Numbered from the stretch's first letter, positions 8,050-17,328 are shown. The stretch is 64,000 nucleotides of DNA from Pseudonocardia sp. EC080619-01 (GCF_001420995.1 NZ_CP012184.1:4820501-4884500); one strand, 5' to 3'. Translations and numbers: made by a program. The notes: a model not told the origin generated them from the sequence alone.

Positions 8050-9008
8050 ACCTGCACCCTACGCCCGGGGTCCGGTGTGATGCCGGTCGCGGCTGCGGTG
8101 ACCTGCCACAACCTGCCCGCGAGCACCGGGTCCTGCGCAGCAGCCGTCCGGCGGGCCGGAGCGGGCGGTCCGTGCACCTCACCCCACCCGGACGGTCCGA
8201 TGTAGTCACCGCCGTGCACCGGCCCGGTCGCGGCCGCCAGCTGCGGTGCGATGCCGTCCTCCACCGGCTGGACGATCAGCCGGTCCAGCACGCCGTAGAC
8301 GCGGTCCTTCCACGGGCCGCTGCCCGCCCGCCGGAACGAGTTCGCCAGCAGCGACGACTCCGTCATCCCCGGGTGCGCGGCCACCGAGAGGACCGGGTCA
8401 CCCGCCAGCCGCAGGCGACGGTCCAGCTCGGCGGCGAAGAGCAGGTTCGCCAGCTTCGATGCGCAGTAGGCCGCGTTCGGCCCGTAGCGGCGACGGGTCC
8501 AGTGCAGGTCGTCGGGGTCGATCCGGCCGCTGCGGTGCCCGAGGCTCGACGTCGTGACCACCCGCGACGGCTGCTCCGCGTCGCCCGCTCCGCGCAGGGC
8601 CGGCATCAGCAGCCAGGTCAGCGCCGCCGGGCCGAGGTGGTTGGTCCCGATCTGGAGCTCGAAGCCGTCCGCGGTCTCCGCGCGCGGCCCCATCGCGACG
8701 CCGGCGTTGTTCACCAGCACGTCGAGCCGGTCGCCGGTGTGCTCGCGGATCCGGGTCGCCGCGGCCCGCACCGAGGCGAGGTCGGCGAGGTCGAGCAGGA
8801 CCAGCTCCGCGCTGCCCGCGCCCGGTGACGACGGGGTGAGCCCGGCCCGGACCTGTTCGACCGCCGCCGTCCCGCGTCCGGCGTCCCGCGCCGTCATCAG
8901 GACCCGGGCACCGGCCCCGGCCAGCGCGGCGGACAGGGACTTGCCGAGCCCGGACGTCGTCCCGGTGACGACGACGGTGCGGCCGGAGAGGTCGGGGAGC
9001 GGGTGCAC
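8046..9008 (-). CDS. Short-chain dehydrogenase/reductase upstream of lipA
   Basis: 320 residues. NAD(P) motif TGTTSGLG at residues 15-22, NNAG at about 101 and the catalytic YCASK. It belongs to the retinol-dehydrogenase-like SDR group, which has a long substrate-binding C-terminus. The substrate is unknown. GTG start at 9008; only 38 bp separates it from the divergent F420-type oxidoreductase gene. The stop overlaps lipA by four bases, although no lipoate role is known for this family. Confidence 0.82.
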   Translation of the reverse strand: MHPLPDLSGRTVVVTGTTSGLGKSLSAALAGAGARVLMTARDAGRGTAAVEQVRAGLTPSSPGAGSAELVLLDLADLASVRAAATRIREHTGDRLDVLVNNAGVAMGPRAETADGFELQIGTNHLGPAALTWLLMPALRGAGDAEQPSRVVTTSSLGHRSGRIDPDDLHWTRRRYGPNAAYCASKLANLLFAAELDRRLRLAGDPVLSVAAHPGMTESSLLANSFRRAGSGPWKDRVYGVLDRLIVQPVEDGIAPQLAAATGPVHGGDYIGPSGWGEVHGPPAPARRTAAAQDPVLAGRLWQVTAAATGITPDPGRRVQV

Positions 9009-9046
9009 GCGGCGACCGTAGCGGTCCGCGGCTAGCGTCTCCCGAC

Positions 9047-9979
9047 GTGGACTTCCGGATCTTCACCGAACCCCAGCAGGGTGCGACCTACACCGACCTG
9101 CTGCGCGTCGCGCTTACCACGCAGGACGCCGGGTACGACGCCTTCTTCCGCTCCGACCACGTCCTCGCGATGGGCGACGGCGGCGGCCTCCCCGGCCCGA
9201 CCGACGCCTGGGTGACCCTCGCCGCGCTCGGCCGGGAGACCGAACGCATCCGGCTGGGGACGCTCGTCACCAGCGCGACGTTCCGGCTGCCCGGCCCGCT
9301 CGCCGTCGCCGTCGCCCAGGCCGACGAGATGTCCGGCGGCCGGATCGAGCTCGGTCTCGGCTCCGGCTGGTTCGAGGCCGAGCACACCGCCTACGGGATC
9401 CCGTTCCCGCCGCTGGCCGAGCGCTTCGAGATCCTCACCGAGCAGCTGGAGATCCTCACCGGGATGTGGGCGACCCCGCCGGGCGAGCGGTTCTCGCACC
9501 GGGGCACCCACTACACGGTCGCCGACTCGCCCGCGCTGCCGCGGCCCGTCCAGGACGCGCCCCCGGTGATCGTCGGGGGTATGGGGAAGCGCAAGACCCC
9601 CGCGCTGGCCGCCCGGTTCGCGTCCGAGTTCAACGTCCCGTTCCAGGACCCGGACACCGTCGCCGCGCAGTTCGGCCGGGTCCGCGAGGCCTGCACGACC
9701 GCCGGTCGCGACCCGGGGGAGCTGACGTACTCGGTGGCGCAGATGCTGTGCCTGGGCCGGGACGACGCCGAGGTCGCGCGCCGCGCGGCCGCGGTCGGTC
9801 GCGACGTGGACGAGGTCCGCCGCAACTGCCTCGCCGGCACCCCCGGCGAGATCGTCGACCAGCTCGGCGTGTGGTCGGAGAAGACCGGGACCACCCGCAT
9901 CTACCTGCAGATCCTCGATCTCGCCGATCTCGGCCACATCGAGGAGTTCGCGTCGTCGGTGGTGCCTCAGCTGGCCTGA
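9047..9979 (+). CDS. LLM-class F420-dependent oxidoreductase
   Basis: 310 residues of a TIM-barrel luciferase-like protein. The start DFRIFTEPQQGATYTDLLRVA, the segment SDHVLAMGDGGGLPGPTDAWVTLAALGRET and GLGSGWFEAEH are typical of F420-using members in actinobacteria. Substrate unknown. GTG start at 9047 in a 38-bp divergent promoter region. The last 13 bp overlap the 3' end of the convergent regulator gene. Confidence 0.82.
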   Translation: MDFRIFTEPQQGATYTDLLRVALTTQDAGYDAFFRSDHVLAMGDGGGLPGPTDAWVTLAALGRETERIRLGTLVTSATFRLPGPLAVAVAQADEMSGGRIELGLGSGWFEAEHTAYGIPFPPLAERFEILTEQLEILTGMWATPPGERFSHRGTHYTVADSPALPRPVQDAPPVIVGGMGKRKTPALAARFASEFNVPFQDPDTVAAQFGRVREACTTAGRDPGELTYSVAQMLCLGRDDAEVARRAAAVGRDVDEVRRNCLAGTPGEIVDQLGVWSEKTGTTRIYLQILDLADLGHIEEFASSVVPQLA

Positions 9980-10464
9980 CCGAACAGACCCGCGACGTCG
10001 GCCGACGCCGTGAGCAGGACGAGCGCGGGTACGACGGCCCGCGGTGCCATCCGGTAGGTGCCGCGGCCGTCCTGCTCGACGAAGCCGGCGTGGGTGAGCG
10101 CCTTGAGGTGGTGGTAGAGCTGCCCGGTGGAGGCGAGCTCGGCGGCCTCGGTGAGCTCGGTGGTCCCGCGCGGGCCGTGCAGCAGGCTGCGGACGATGCG
10201 CACCCGGACCGGGTGGCCGAGCGCGGCGAGCACGGCGGTCCGGGGCTCGTCCGCCAGGTCGAGCGCGGCGCCGGCGTCGTACTCGATCGCCCACCCGATG
10301 TCCCCGTGCAGCGCGACCTCGCCGGAGTAGCGGACGGTCCCGGCGCCGGTGGCCGCGGGACCCCGCGACCCGCGGCCACCGGGATCCCCGTCGACGATCC
10401 GCCGTTCGAGCTGGGCGACCCGGTCCTCCAGGTCGGTCAGGCGGCGGTCGGCGTCGTCGGTCAC
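9967..10464 (-). CDS. ArsR-like winged-helix transcriptional regulator
   Basis: 165 residues. The N-terminal 25 residues form a short coiled coil (RLTDLEDRVAQLERRI). After a Gly-rich linker comes a winged helix: ALGHPVRVRIVRSLLHGPRGTTELTE then STGQLYHHLKALTHAGFVEQDGRGTYRM. No metal-binding Cys pair is seen. GTG start at 10464. Its 3' end overlaps the convergent oxidoreductase gene by 13 bp, so the two messages could pair. The target is unknown. Confidence 0.78.
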   Translation of the reverse strand: MTDDADRRLTDLEDRVAQLERRIVDGDPGGRGSRGPAATGAGTVRYSGEVALHGDIGWAIEYDAGAALDLADEPRTAVLAALGHPVRVRIVRSLLHGPRGTTELTEAAELASTGQLYHHLKALTHAGFVEQDGRGTYRMAPRAVVPALVLLTASADVAGLFGQAS

Positions 10465-10499
10465 GGCTCCGATACTACGGAACTACGGAAGTCCGTGCA

Positions 10500-11225
10500 T
10501 CAGCCCAGGCCGGACATCAGGTCGACCATCCGGGCGACCCGGTGCTCGGAGACGGGCAGCCGCCCCTCGAGCGCGTCCAGCACCGCGGTGGTGACGGCAC
10601 CGGTGACCTCGTCGATCGTGACGTCGCGGCCCAGCTCGGCGCTCAGCGTGGTCACGCCGGCGTCGGCGATCCCGCAGGGCACGATCCGGCCGAAGTCGCC
10701 CAGGTCGGCGTCGCAGTTGAGGGCGAACCCGTGCTGGGTGATCCCGCCCTGGATGCGCACGCCGATCGCGGCGATCTTGCGCTCGGGGGTGAAGCCCTCG
10801 GCGGGCAGCCACACCCCGGACCGCCCCTCGATCCGGCCGGCCTTCTCCAGGCCCAGCTCGTGGCAGACCCGGATCAGCGCCTCCTCGAGCCGGCGCACGT
10901 AGTCGACGACGTCCATCGGTTCGGCGAGCTTCATGATCGGGTATCCGACCAGCTGGCCCGGGCCGTGCCAGGTGATCCGGCCGCCGCGGTCCACGTCGAT
11001 CACGGGGGTGCCGTCGGTGGGCCGGTCCTCGGGCTGCGTGCGCCGCCCCGCCGTGTAGACGGGCGGGTGCTCCAGCAGCATCAGCACGTCCGCGCCGGCG
11101 CCGTCCTTGCGGGCGGCGGCGTGCGCGCGCTGGGTGTCCCAGGCGGCGAGGTACTCGACACGCCCCAGCCGGTCCACGCGGACGGGGTCGGTTCCGGCAC
11201 GGCAGCTCAGGTGCGGGGCGGGCAT
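10500..11225 (-). CDS. lipB: Octanoyl-(acyl carrier protein):protein octanoyltransferase
   Basis: 241 residues. Transfers octanoate from ACP to lipoyl domains, making the substrate of LipA. Family motifs are present: HPPVYTAGRR, GGRITWHGPGQLVGYPI, the Lys in ERKIAAIGVR and the Cys in IVPCGIADAGVT that form the catalytic Lys/Cys pair. ATG start at 11225. The neighbours lipA, sucB/dlaT and lpdA make this a lipoate-metabolism block. Confidence 0.96.
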   Translation of the reverse strand: MPAPHLSCRAGTDPVRVDRLGRVEYLAAWDTQRAHAAARKDGAGADVLMLLEHPPVYTAGRRTQPEDRPTDGTPVIDVDRGGRITWHGPGQLVGYPIMKLAEPMDVVDYVRRLEEALIRVCHELGLEKAGRIEGRSGVWLPAEGFTPERKIAAIGVRIQGGITQHGFALNCDADLGDFGRIVPCGIADAGVTTLSAELGRDVTIDEVTGAVTTAVLDALEGRLPVSEHRVARMVDLMSGLG

Positions 11226-11252
11226 GGGGCCGAGGTTACTCCCGGCCGCGGG

Positions 11253-12515
11253 TCACCCCCCGGACCGCACACCCAGCCGGGCGAGCACCGCCTGCGCCGC
11301 CCGGCGCCCCGAGACCAGCGCCCCCTGCGTCGACGGGGTGTCCCGGTGGTCCCCGGCGACGAACAGGTTGCGGCCGAGGTCGACGTCGCGCCGCACCGGC
11401 TGCCCGGCAGGCAGCAGCGGCAGGGCCTCCTCGACGCGGGCGGTGTGCAGGTGCGCCCAGTCGTCGGCCGGCTCGCCCCAGATCCGGGTCAGTTCGCGGC
11501 GCACCGCGGGCTCGTCGATCCCGGTGCCCTCCGGCGTCCCGACGATCGTCGAGGCGACCAGCGGCCGTCCGTCGGCGGAGTAGCCGGGCGCGGCGGCCGT
11601 GAGCACGACCGTGTTGACCACCGGGCCGCCGGTGCCGTCGAGGTGCAGCAACGGCGACGACGACGGCGCGTGCGGCGGCACGTGGAAGAACGTGGTCAGC
11701 GCGTGCATCGCCGGATCGGCCACGCCGGGGAGCAGCGCGGCGGCCGTCCGCGGGTCCGCGGCGACGAGCACGGCGCGGGCGGGGACCGTGCCGTCGTCGG
11801 TGTCGACGGCGGGTGCGGGTCCGCCGTGGACGGCCCGGACCCGGGTCCCCAGCGAGACCGTTCCCTCCGGCAGGGCCGCGGCGAGCCGCCGGGGGAGTGC
11901 CTCCATGCCGTCCCCCGGCACGACGACCGTGCCGAGTGCGAAGCTGCGCCAGACCAGCCGGACGAAGGCCGCCGAGGTCTCCAGTGCCGTCTCACCGAGC
12001 ACACCGGACAGGAACGGGCGCAGGAACCGGTCGGTGACGGCGCCGCCGAGCCCGGCGGCGTCGAGATCGTCGGCGGCGGAGCGGTCGATCAGGGTGGCGG
12101 TCCGCGACGGCGGCGACGCCAGCACCCGGGCCGTCCAGGCGACCAGCCGGGCCTTGTCGATCGGTCCGAACAGGTCGTCGGTGACGAGATCGGGGCCGGA
12201 GGCGGGGCGGCGCAGCGGGTTGACGAAGCGGTGCAGCTCGCCGTCGCCCGCGCGGATCGCGGCCCCGGGCTCGAACGGCCGGGCGTCGAGCGAGTCGAGC
12301 CCGTGCGGGGCGAGCGCGGCCCGCAGCGCCGGGTAGGAGGTGTTGAGGACCTGGAAGCCGCGGTCGCAGCGGAAGCCGTCGACGACGTCGGTGGCGACCC
12401 GGCCGCCGACCCGGTCGGACGCCTCCAGCACCCGCACCGAGAGCCCGTGCCGGTGCAGGACGGCGGCGGCGCGCAGGCCCGCGAGCCCGGCGCCGACGAC
12501 CAGGACGTCGGTCAC
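11253..12515 (-). CDS. FAD-dependent amine-oxidase-type oxidoreductase
   Basis: 420 residues. A Rossmann FAD site at the N-terminus (VLVVGAGLAGLRAAAVL) is followed by RVLEASDRVGGRVATD, as in phytoene-desaturase/protoporphyrinogen-oxidase-like flavoproteins. The C-terminal flavin motif is LFVAGDHRDTPSTQGALVSG. Substrate unknown. The GTG start overlaps the stop of the TIGR01777 gene by four bases. The two are frequently paired in actinobacteria and may act together on a lipid or isoprenoid. Confidence 0.82.
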   Translation of the reverse strand: MTDVLVVGAGLAGLRAAAVLHRHGLSVRVLEASDRVGGRVATDVVDGFRCDRGFQVLNTSYPALRAALAPHGLDSLDARPFEPGAAIRAGDGELHRFVNPLRRPASGPDLVTDDLFGPIDKARLVAWTARVLASPPSRTATLIDRSAADDLDAAGLGGAVTDRFLRPFLSGVLGETALETSAAFVRLVWRSFALGTVVVPGDGMEALPRRLAAALPEGTVSLGTRVRAVHGGPAPAVDTDDGTVPARAVLVAADPRTAAALLPGVADPAMHALTTFFHVPPHAPSSSPLLHLDGTGGPVVNTVVLTAAAPGYSADGRPLVASTIVGTPEGTGIDEPAVRRELTRIWGEPADDWAHLHTARVEEALPLLPAGQPVRRDVDLGRNLFVAGDHRDTPSTQGALVSGRRAAQAVLARLGVRSGG

Positions 12516-13402
12516 GTGCCGACCGCGGCCGAGAGCGCGTCGCCGACGGTGTGGTGGCGGAACTGGAACCCGGCGTCGAGCAGTGCCCTCGGCACCGCCC
12601 GCTGCCCGCCGAGCAGCATCTCCCGGCCCATCTCACCGAGCACGCCCGCGACCACCGGCCCGGGCACCGGGAACGGGGTGGGCCGGCCGACGGCCTCCCC
12701 CATCTCCTTCGTGAACTCGGCGTTGGTGACGGGGACCGGCCCGGTCAGGTTCGCCGGCCCGGACAGCGTGCCGGTCTCGACCGCGAAGCGGACGGCGGAC
12801 ACGTGGTCGTCCAGCGAGATCCACGGCCAGTACTGCGCACCGGACCCGATCCGGCCGCCGAGGAAGCCCTTGAACAGCGGTCGCACCCGGGCGAGGATCC
12901 CGCCGGAGGGGGAGAGGACCAGGCCGGTGCGGACCAGCACGACGCGGGCGCCGGCGTCGGAGGCGGGCGCGGCGGCGGCCTCCCAGTCCCGGCAGACGTC
13001 GGCGAGGAAGCCGCTGCCGGACGGCGCGGACTCGTCCACCTCGACGTCGGCGGTGTCGCCGTAGTACCCGACCGCCGAGCCGCTGACGAACACCGGCACC
13101 TTGTGCCGCGCGACCGCCGTGGCCAGCACGTCGGTGGGGACGTTGCGGGAGTCGCGGAGCAGCTGCTTGCGGGCCCCGCTCCACGGCCGGTCCGCGATCC
13201 CGGCGCCGTTGAGGTTCACGACGGCGTCGACGCCGTCGAGCGTGCCGTCCTCGATGGTCCCCGCGGGTGGGTCCCAGCTGCGCTCGTCGGGCGCGGCGGC
13301 CGAGCGCCGAACCAGGCGCAGCACCTCGTGCCCCGCGCCCCGCAGGTGGGCGACCAGGGCGGTTCCGATCAGTCCGGACGAACCGGCGACGACGACTCGC
13401 AC
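12512..13402 (-). CDS. TIGR01777-family NAD-dependent epimerase/dehydratase
   Basis: 296 residues. Begins VRVVVAGSSGLIGTALVAHL (GxxGxxG nucleotide site). NLNGAGIADRPWSGARKQLL, VSGSAVGYYGD and ATPWVE-type segments of the YfcH/TIGR01777 family follow, and the C-terminal DUF1731-like part ends LLDAGFQFRHHTV. Corresponds to Rv2216 in the same neighbourhood of M. tuberculosis (from memory). The GTG at 13402 starts just before the conserved strand; the ORF remains open to 13447. Confidence 0.85.
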   Translation of the reverse strand: MRVVVAGSSGLIGTALVAHLRGAGHEVLRLVRRSAAAPDERSWDPPAGTIEDGTLDGVDAVVNLNGAGIADRPWSGARKQLLRDSRNVPTDVLATAVARHKVPVFVSGSAVGYYGDTADVEVDESAPSGSGFLADVCRDWEAAAAPASDAGARVVLVRTGLVLSPSGGILARVRPLFKGFLGGRIGSGAQYWPWISLDDHVSAVRFAVETGTLSGPANLTGPVPVTNAEFTKEMGEAVGRPTPFPVPGPVVAGVLGEMGREMLLGGQRAVPRALLDAGFQFRHHTVGDALSAAVGT

Positions 13403-13490
13403 GGCGGCGATCCTTCCGGTTCCGGGCGGTCCGCGCGACCCGGACATGCCGCGACGGTGATCACCGCATCACACGGCCGGGTGAACGACG

Positions 13491-13523
13491 GCGGCCCGTC
13501 CCGGTGGAACCGGGACGGGCCGC
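13491..13523 (-). terminator. Hairpin terminator downstream of sucB/dlaT
   Basis: Perfect 15-bp stem GCGGCCCGTCCCGGT with a 3-base GGA loop, 30 bp after the acyltransferase stop codon. No T-tract. Confidence 0.75.
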
Positions 13524-13552
13524 GACATCGTGTTCCGCGTGTCCGGGAAGGA

Positions 13553-15292
13553 CTACAGGCCGAGCTCGGCCTCGAACGCGCCCTCCTCCAGGCGGGCCCG
13601 GACGGCCGAGAGGAACCGGCCGGCGTCCGCGCCGTCGACCAGACGGTGGTCGTAGGTCAGCGGCAGGTAGCACACCGAACGGATGGCGATGACGTCCTCG
13701 CCCTCCGGGCCGGCGACGACCTTCGGCTCCTTCGCGATCGCGCCGGTGCCGAGGATGCCCACCTGCGGCTGGTTGATGATCGGCGTGTCGAACAGCGCCC
13801 CGGCGGAGCCGATGTTCGTGATCGTGAAGGTGCCGCCGGACAGCTCGTCCGGGCCGATCTTCCCGTCGCGGGTGCGGGCCGCGACGTCGGCGATCTTCTT
13901 GGCGATGCCGGCCAGCGACAGGTCGTCGGCGTCCTTGATGACGGGGACGAGCAGGCCGCGCGGCGTGTCGACCGCGATGCCCATGTGCACCGGCCCGTGG
14001 TAGGTGACCTGCTTGGCGTCCTCGGAGATCGAGGCGTTCAGCGACGGGAAGGCCTTGAGCGCCTCGATGGTCGCCTTGGCGATGAAGGCCAGGAAGGTGA
14101 GGTTGGCGCCCTCACGCTTCTTGAAGTCCTCCTTGACCCGGTTCCGCAGCTTGACGATGCGGGTCAGGTCGATCTCCTGGACCGTGGTCAGCTGCGCCGA
14201 GGTCGACAGGGACTCGGTCATGCGCTGGGCGATGACCTGGCGCAGGCGCGGCAGCTTGACCGTGGTGCCCGGCTCCGGGGCGTCGCCGGAGCGGGTCGGG
14301 ACGGCCTGCGGCTGCTTCGGCGCGCCACCGGCGGCCGGTGCCGACGGGGCGGCCGGGGCCGGTGCCGACTTCTGCTCGGCCGCGGCCAGCACGTCCTGCT
14401 TGCGGATGCGCCCGCCGACACCGGAACCGGTGACCGACTCGAGGTCGACGCCGTTCTCCTGGGCGAGCTTGCGGACCAGCGGCGTGACGTAGGGCTTCTC
14501 GCCCGACCCGTTCGACGACGACGCGCCGCCCTGGGTGTCGGTCGAGCCCTTCGGCGCGGCCGCCTGCTCCTTCGGGGCCTCGGCCTTCGGCTGCGCGGGC
14601 GTCGGCTCCGGCTTCGGCTCCGGCTGCTTCGGGGCCTCCTGCTCCGGCTCCTCCTTGGGGGCCGGGGCCTCCTGCTGCGCCGGGGCGGCCGAGCCGTCGC
14701 CGACCAGCGCGAGCTGCGCGCCGACCTCGACGGTCTCGTCCTCGCCGACGGTGTGCTCGAGCACGGTGCCGGCGACCGGCGAGGGGATCTCGGTGTCGAC
14801 CTTGTCGGTGGAGACCTCGAGCAGCGGCTCGTCGACCTCGACCGACTCGCCGACCTGCTTGAGCCAGCGGGTCACGGTGCCCTCGGTGACCGACTCGCCC
14901 AGCTCGGGCATGGTCACCGGGGAGCCGGAACCGCCGCCGGAGGAGCCGCCCGGCTCCTGCTTCGGCGCCGGGGCCTCCTCCTGCGCGGGCTCGGGCTCCG
15001 GCTCGGCCTCCTGGGCCGCCTGCTCGGAACCGCCGCCGGAGGTGTCGGCCTCGCCGGCGTCGCCGATCACGGCCAGCTCGCCGCCGACCTCGACGGTCTC
15101 GTCCTCGCCCGCGATGATGCGCTTCAGCACGCCTGCCGCCGGCGACGGGATCTCGGTGTCGACCTTGTCGGTGGAGACCTCGAGCAACGGCTCGTCGACC
15201 TCGACGGTGTCGCCCTCGGCCTTGAGCCAGCGGGTGACGGTGCCCTCGGTGACACTCTCGCCCAGGGCGGGCATCTCAACGGTGACGGCCAT
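13553..15292 (-). CDS. sucB: Dihydrolipoamide acyltransferase (E2) with two lipoyl domains
   Basis: 579 residues. Lipoyl domains at about 1-78 and 125-203 carry lipoylation lysines K43 and K164 within EVSTDKVDTE. Ala/Pro/Glu/Lys-rich linkers separate them. A peripheral subunit-binding domain (about 268-303, PLVRKLAQENGVDLESV) and a catalytic domain with DHRLVDG near the C-terminus follow. In actinobacteria this protein (DlaT in mycobacteria) is the shared E2 of pyruvate dehydrogenase; automatic annotation usually says 2-oxoglutarate dehydrogenase E2. It is substrate for LipB/LipA and partner of the adjacent LpdA. ATG start at 15292. Confidence 0.94.
   Translation of the reverse strand: MAVTVEMPALGESVTEGTVTRWLKAEGDTVEVDEPLLEVSTDKVDTEIPSPAAGVLKRIIAGEDETVEVGGELAVIGDAGEADTSGGGSEQAAQEAEPEPEPAQEEAPAPKQEPGGSSGGGSGSPVTMPELGESVTEGTVTRWLKQVGESVEVDEPLLEVSTDKVDTEIPSPVAGTVLEHTVGEDETVEVGAQLALVGDGSAAPAQQEAPAPKEEPEQEAPKQPEPKPEPTPAQPKAEAPKEQAAAPKGSTDTQGGASSSNGSGEKPYVTPLVRKLAQENGVDLESVTGSGVGGRIRKQDVLAAAEQKSAPAPAAPSAPAAGGAPKQPQAVPTRSGDAPEPGTTVKLPRLRQVIAQRMTESLSTSAQLTTVQEIDLTRIVKLRNRVKEDFKKREGANLTFLAFIAKATIEALKAFPSLNASISEDAKQVTYHGPVHMGIAVDTPRGLLVPVIKDADDLSLAGIAKKIADVAARTRDGKIGPDELSGGTFTITNIGSAGALFDTPIINQPQVGILGTGAIAKEPKVVAGPEGEDVIAIRSVCYLPLTYDHRLVDGADAGRFLSAVRARLEEGAFEAELGL
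14759..15271 (-). repeat. Direct repeat of two lipoyl-domain coding segments
   Basis: Segments around 15119-15271 and 14759-14911 encode nearly identical sequence (GESVTEGTVTRWLK ... EVDEPLLEVSTDKVDTEIPSP). The DNA around the two lipoylation sites is almost identical over about 60 bases, which suggests recent duplication or gene conversion. Confidence 0.8.
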
Positions 15293-15349
15293 GTGGGGTG
15301 GAGCTCCTCTTGTTCCGCGTGGGTGTTCGGGTCTGTGGCGGCCGGGGGG

Positions 15350-16750
15350 TCAGCCGTGGGTGTGCAGCGGTTTCCCGGCCAGCGCGAGGTGGGCCTCGCC
15401 GAGGGCCTCGCTCTGCGTGGGGTGGGCGTGGATCAGTGCGGCGACGTCGGCGGGGAGTGCCTCCCAGTTGTAGATCAGTTGCGCTTCCCCGACGAGCTCA
15501 CCGACCCGCGACCCGACCATGTGCACGCCCACCACGGGCCCGTCCGCGCCGGACGGCCCCGCCTGGACGAGCTTGATCGCGCCGGAGGTCTGCAGGATCT
15601 GGGACTTCCCGTTCCCGGCCAGGTCGTAGGTGAGGGTGTGCACCTCGCCGTACCGGTCGCGGGCGTCCGCCTCGGTCAGCCCGACCGAGGCGATCTCCGG
15701 ATCGCAGTAGGTCACGCGCGGGATGCCGTCGTCGGTCACCGGGACCGGGGACAGCCCGGCGACCTCCTCGGCGACGAAGATCCCGTGCGCGAATCCGCGG
15801 TGGGCGAGCTGCAGGCCGGGCGTGACGTCCCCGACGGCGAAGACGCCGTCCAGGTTCGTGCGCAGCCGCTCGTCGATGGTGACGAATCCGCCGTCCATCG
15901 CGACGCCGGCCTCGGCGAAGCCGTGACCGGTGGTGTTGGGGCCGCGGCCGACCGCGACCAGCAGGAGGTCCGCCTCGATCTCCTCGCCGGACTCCAGGGA
16001 CACCGTGACGGTGTCGCCCTGCCGGGTGGCCTTCGAGAAGCGCACTCCCGTCCGGGCGGTGATCCGGCGCCGGCGGAAGGCGCGGGCGAGCTGGGTGGAG
16101 GCGAACTCGTCCTCGCCCGGGACCAGCCGGGGCAGCGCCTCGACGACGGTGACCTCGGCCCCGAACGAGCGCCACACGCTGGCGAACTCGACGCCGATCA
16201 CGCCGCCGCCGAGCACGACGACCCGCTGCGGGACGTCGTCGAGCGAGATCGCGGCGTCGGAGGTGACGATGCGGTCGTCGAGCTCCAGGCCGGGCAGCGA
16301 GCGTGCGTACGAACCGGTCGCCAGCACGACGTTGCGGCCGGTCCAGCGTTCGTCACCGACCCGGACGACGCCGGGGCCCTCCAGGGTGCCGGCGCCCTCG
16401 ACCACGGTGATGCCGCGGGAGGCGACCAGGCCCTGCAGTCCCTTGTGCAGGCGGGAGACGACGCCGTCCTTGTAGGAGTTGACCCCGGCCATGTCGACAC
16501 CGTCGAACGTGGACCGGATTCCGACCTTGCCGCCGTCGCGGGCGTGGTCGGCGACCTCGGCGGCGTGCAGCAGCGCCTTGGTCGGGACGCAGCCCCGGTG
16601 CAGGCAGGTACCGCCGAGCTTGTCCTTCTCGACGAGCACGACCGACAGCCCGAGCTCCGCCGCACGCAACGCGCAGGCGTAGCCGCCGGAACCGCCCCCC
16701 AGGATCACCAGGTCGGCGGTGTCCGTGCTCCGCAGGCCCTCCTCGGACAC
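15350..16750 (-). CDS. lpdA: Dihydrolipoyl dehydrogenase (E3)
   Basis: 466 residues. FAD site DLVILGGGSGGYACALRA at the N-terminus; redox disulfide GGTCLHRGCVPTKALL (C-x4-C); NAD site VVVLGGGVIGVEFASVW; second FAD motif VFAVGDVTPG; C-terminal HAHPTQSEALGE gives the catalytic His-Glu pair. It reoxidises the lipoyl groups of E2 with NAD+. It is 57 bp upstream of sucB on the same strand and probably co-transcribed. Confidence 0.96.
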   Translation of the reverse strand: MSEEGLRSTDTADLVILGGGSGGYACALRAAELGLSVVLVEKDKLGGTCLHRGCVPTKALLHAAEVADHARDGGKVGIRSTFDGVDMAGVNSYKDGVVSRLHKGLQGLVASRGITVVEGAGTLEGPGVVRVGDERWTGRNVVLATGSYARSLPGLELDDRIVTSDAAISLDDVPQRVVVLGGGVIGVEFASVWRSFGAEVTVVEALPRLVPGEDEFASTQLARAFRRRRITARTGVRFSKATRQGDTVTVSLESGEEIEADLLLVAVGRGPNTTGHGFAEAGVAMDGGFVTIDERLRTNLDGVFAVGDVTPGLQLAHRGFAHGIFVAEEVAGLSPVPVTDDGIPRVTYCDPEIASVGLTEADARDRYGEVHTLTYDLAGNGKSQILQTSGAIKLVQAGPSGADGPVVGVHMVGSRVGELVGEAQLIYNWEALPADVAALIHAHPTQSEALGEAHLALAGKPLHTHG

Positions 16751-16962
16751 CGATCAACTCCCTCCCGGTCGCGCCCGGCTGCTCCGTCAGCGGTACGCGA
16801 CACCGCACTGCGGCGCCCATCTTGTCACTACCCGGCCGTCGCGCCACCGGGGTGTCGGGAGCAGATCACGCGTCCCGTGCGTTGGGGTACAGGAGACGCT
16901 GTGTCCGTTTCGCCGCACCCGGGCGACGGACGCGCCACGAGCGGACGAGAGGGGTGACGCGC

Positions 16963-17328
16963 ATGGGCCTGCTGGACAGGTTCCGTCCCCGCAGGTCCTC
17001 CGGTGGGGGACGGCCACGGGACGACGAGGCCTACCTGCGGGAATGGGCGGACGCGCGGATCGGGGTGGAGGCCTTCGTGGAGCCGCGCACGACCGTGACC
17101 GAGACGACGGTGGTCTTCGTCGCCCACGACGGCGAGTGGACCCGGCGGCGGGTCGGGAACCCGAACCGGGCGAAGAAGCTCGCCCGGTCGATGCGCATCC
17201 CGATCTACGACGTCCAGCTGGTGGGATACCCGAACCGGATGCGCGAGCACGACGCCCGCGGGCGTGCGCTGCGCAAGCGGGAGCGGCAGGAGGAGATGCT
17301 GCGCCAGCTGCGGGACAAGGACCGGTAG
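16963..17328 (+). CDS. Small conserved actinobacterial protein of unknown function
   Basis: 121 residues, basic, without signal peptide or transmembrane helix. Conserved core: AYLREWADARIGVEAFVEPRTTVTETT, then VVFVAHDGEWTRRRVGNPNRAKKLARSMRIPIYDVQLVGYP, then an Arg/Lys-rich helical tail. Homologues are often labelled oxidoreductase, but no cofactor motif is visible here. The ATG at 16963 follows GAGAGGGG. It is divergent from lpdA with about 210 bp between. Confidence 0.75.
   Translation: MGLLDRFRPRRSSGGGRPRDDEAYLREWADARIGVEAFVEPRTTVTETTVVFVAHDGEWTRRRVGNPNRAKKLARSMRIPIYDVQLVGYPNRMREHDARGRALRKRERQEEMLRQLRDKDR

Noticed and set aside
10542..13064. Plus-strand 840-codon frame opposite lipB, the FAD enzyme and the TIGR01777 gene
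   Set aside because: Antisense shadow of three recognisable genes; composition is Arg/Gly/Val/Asp-rich with no motif.
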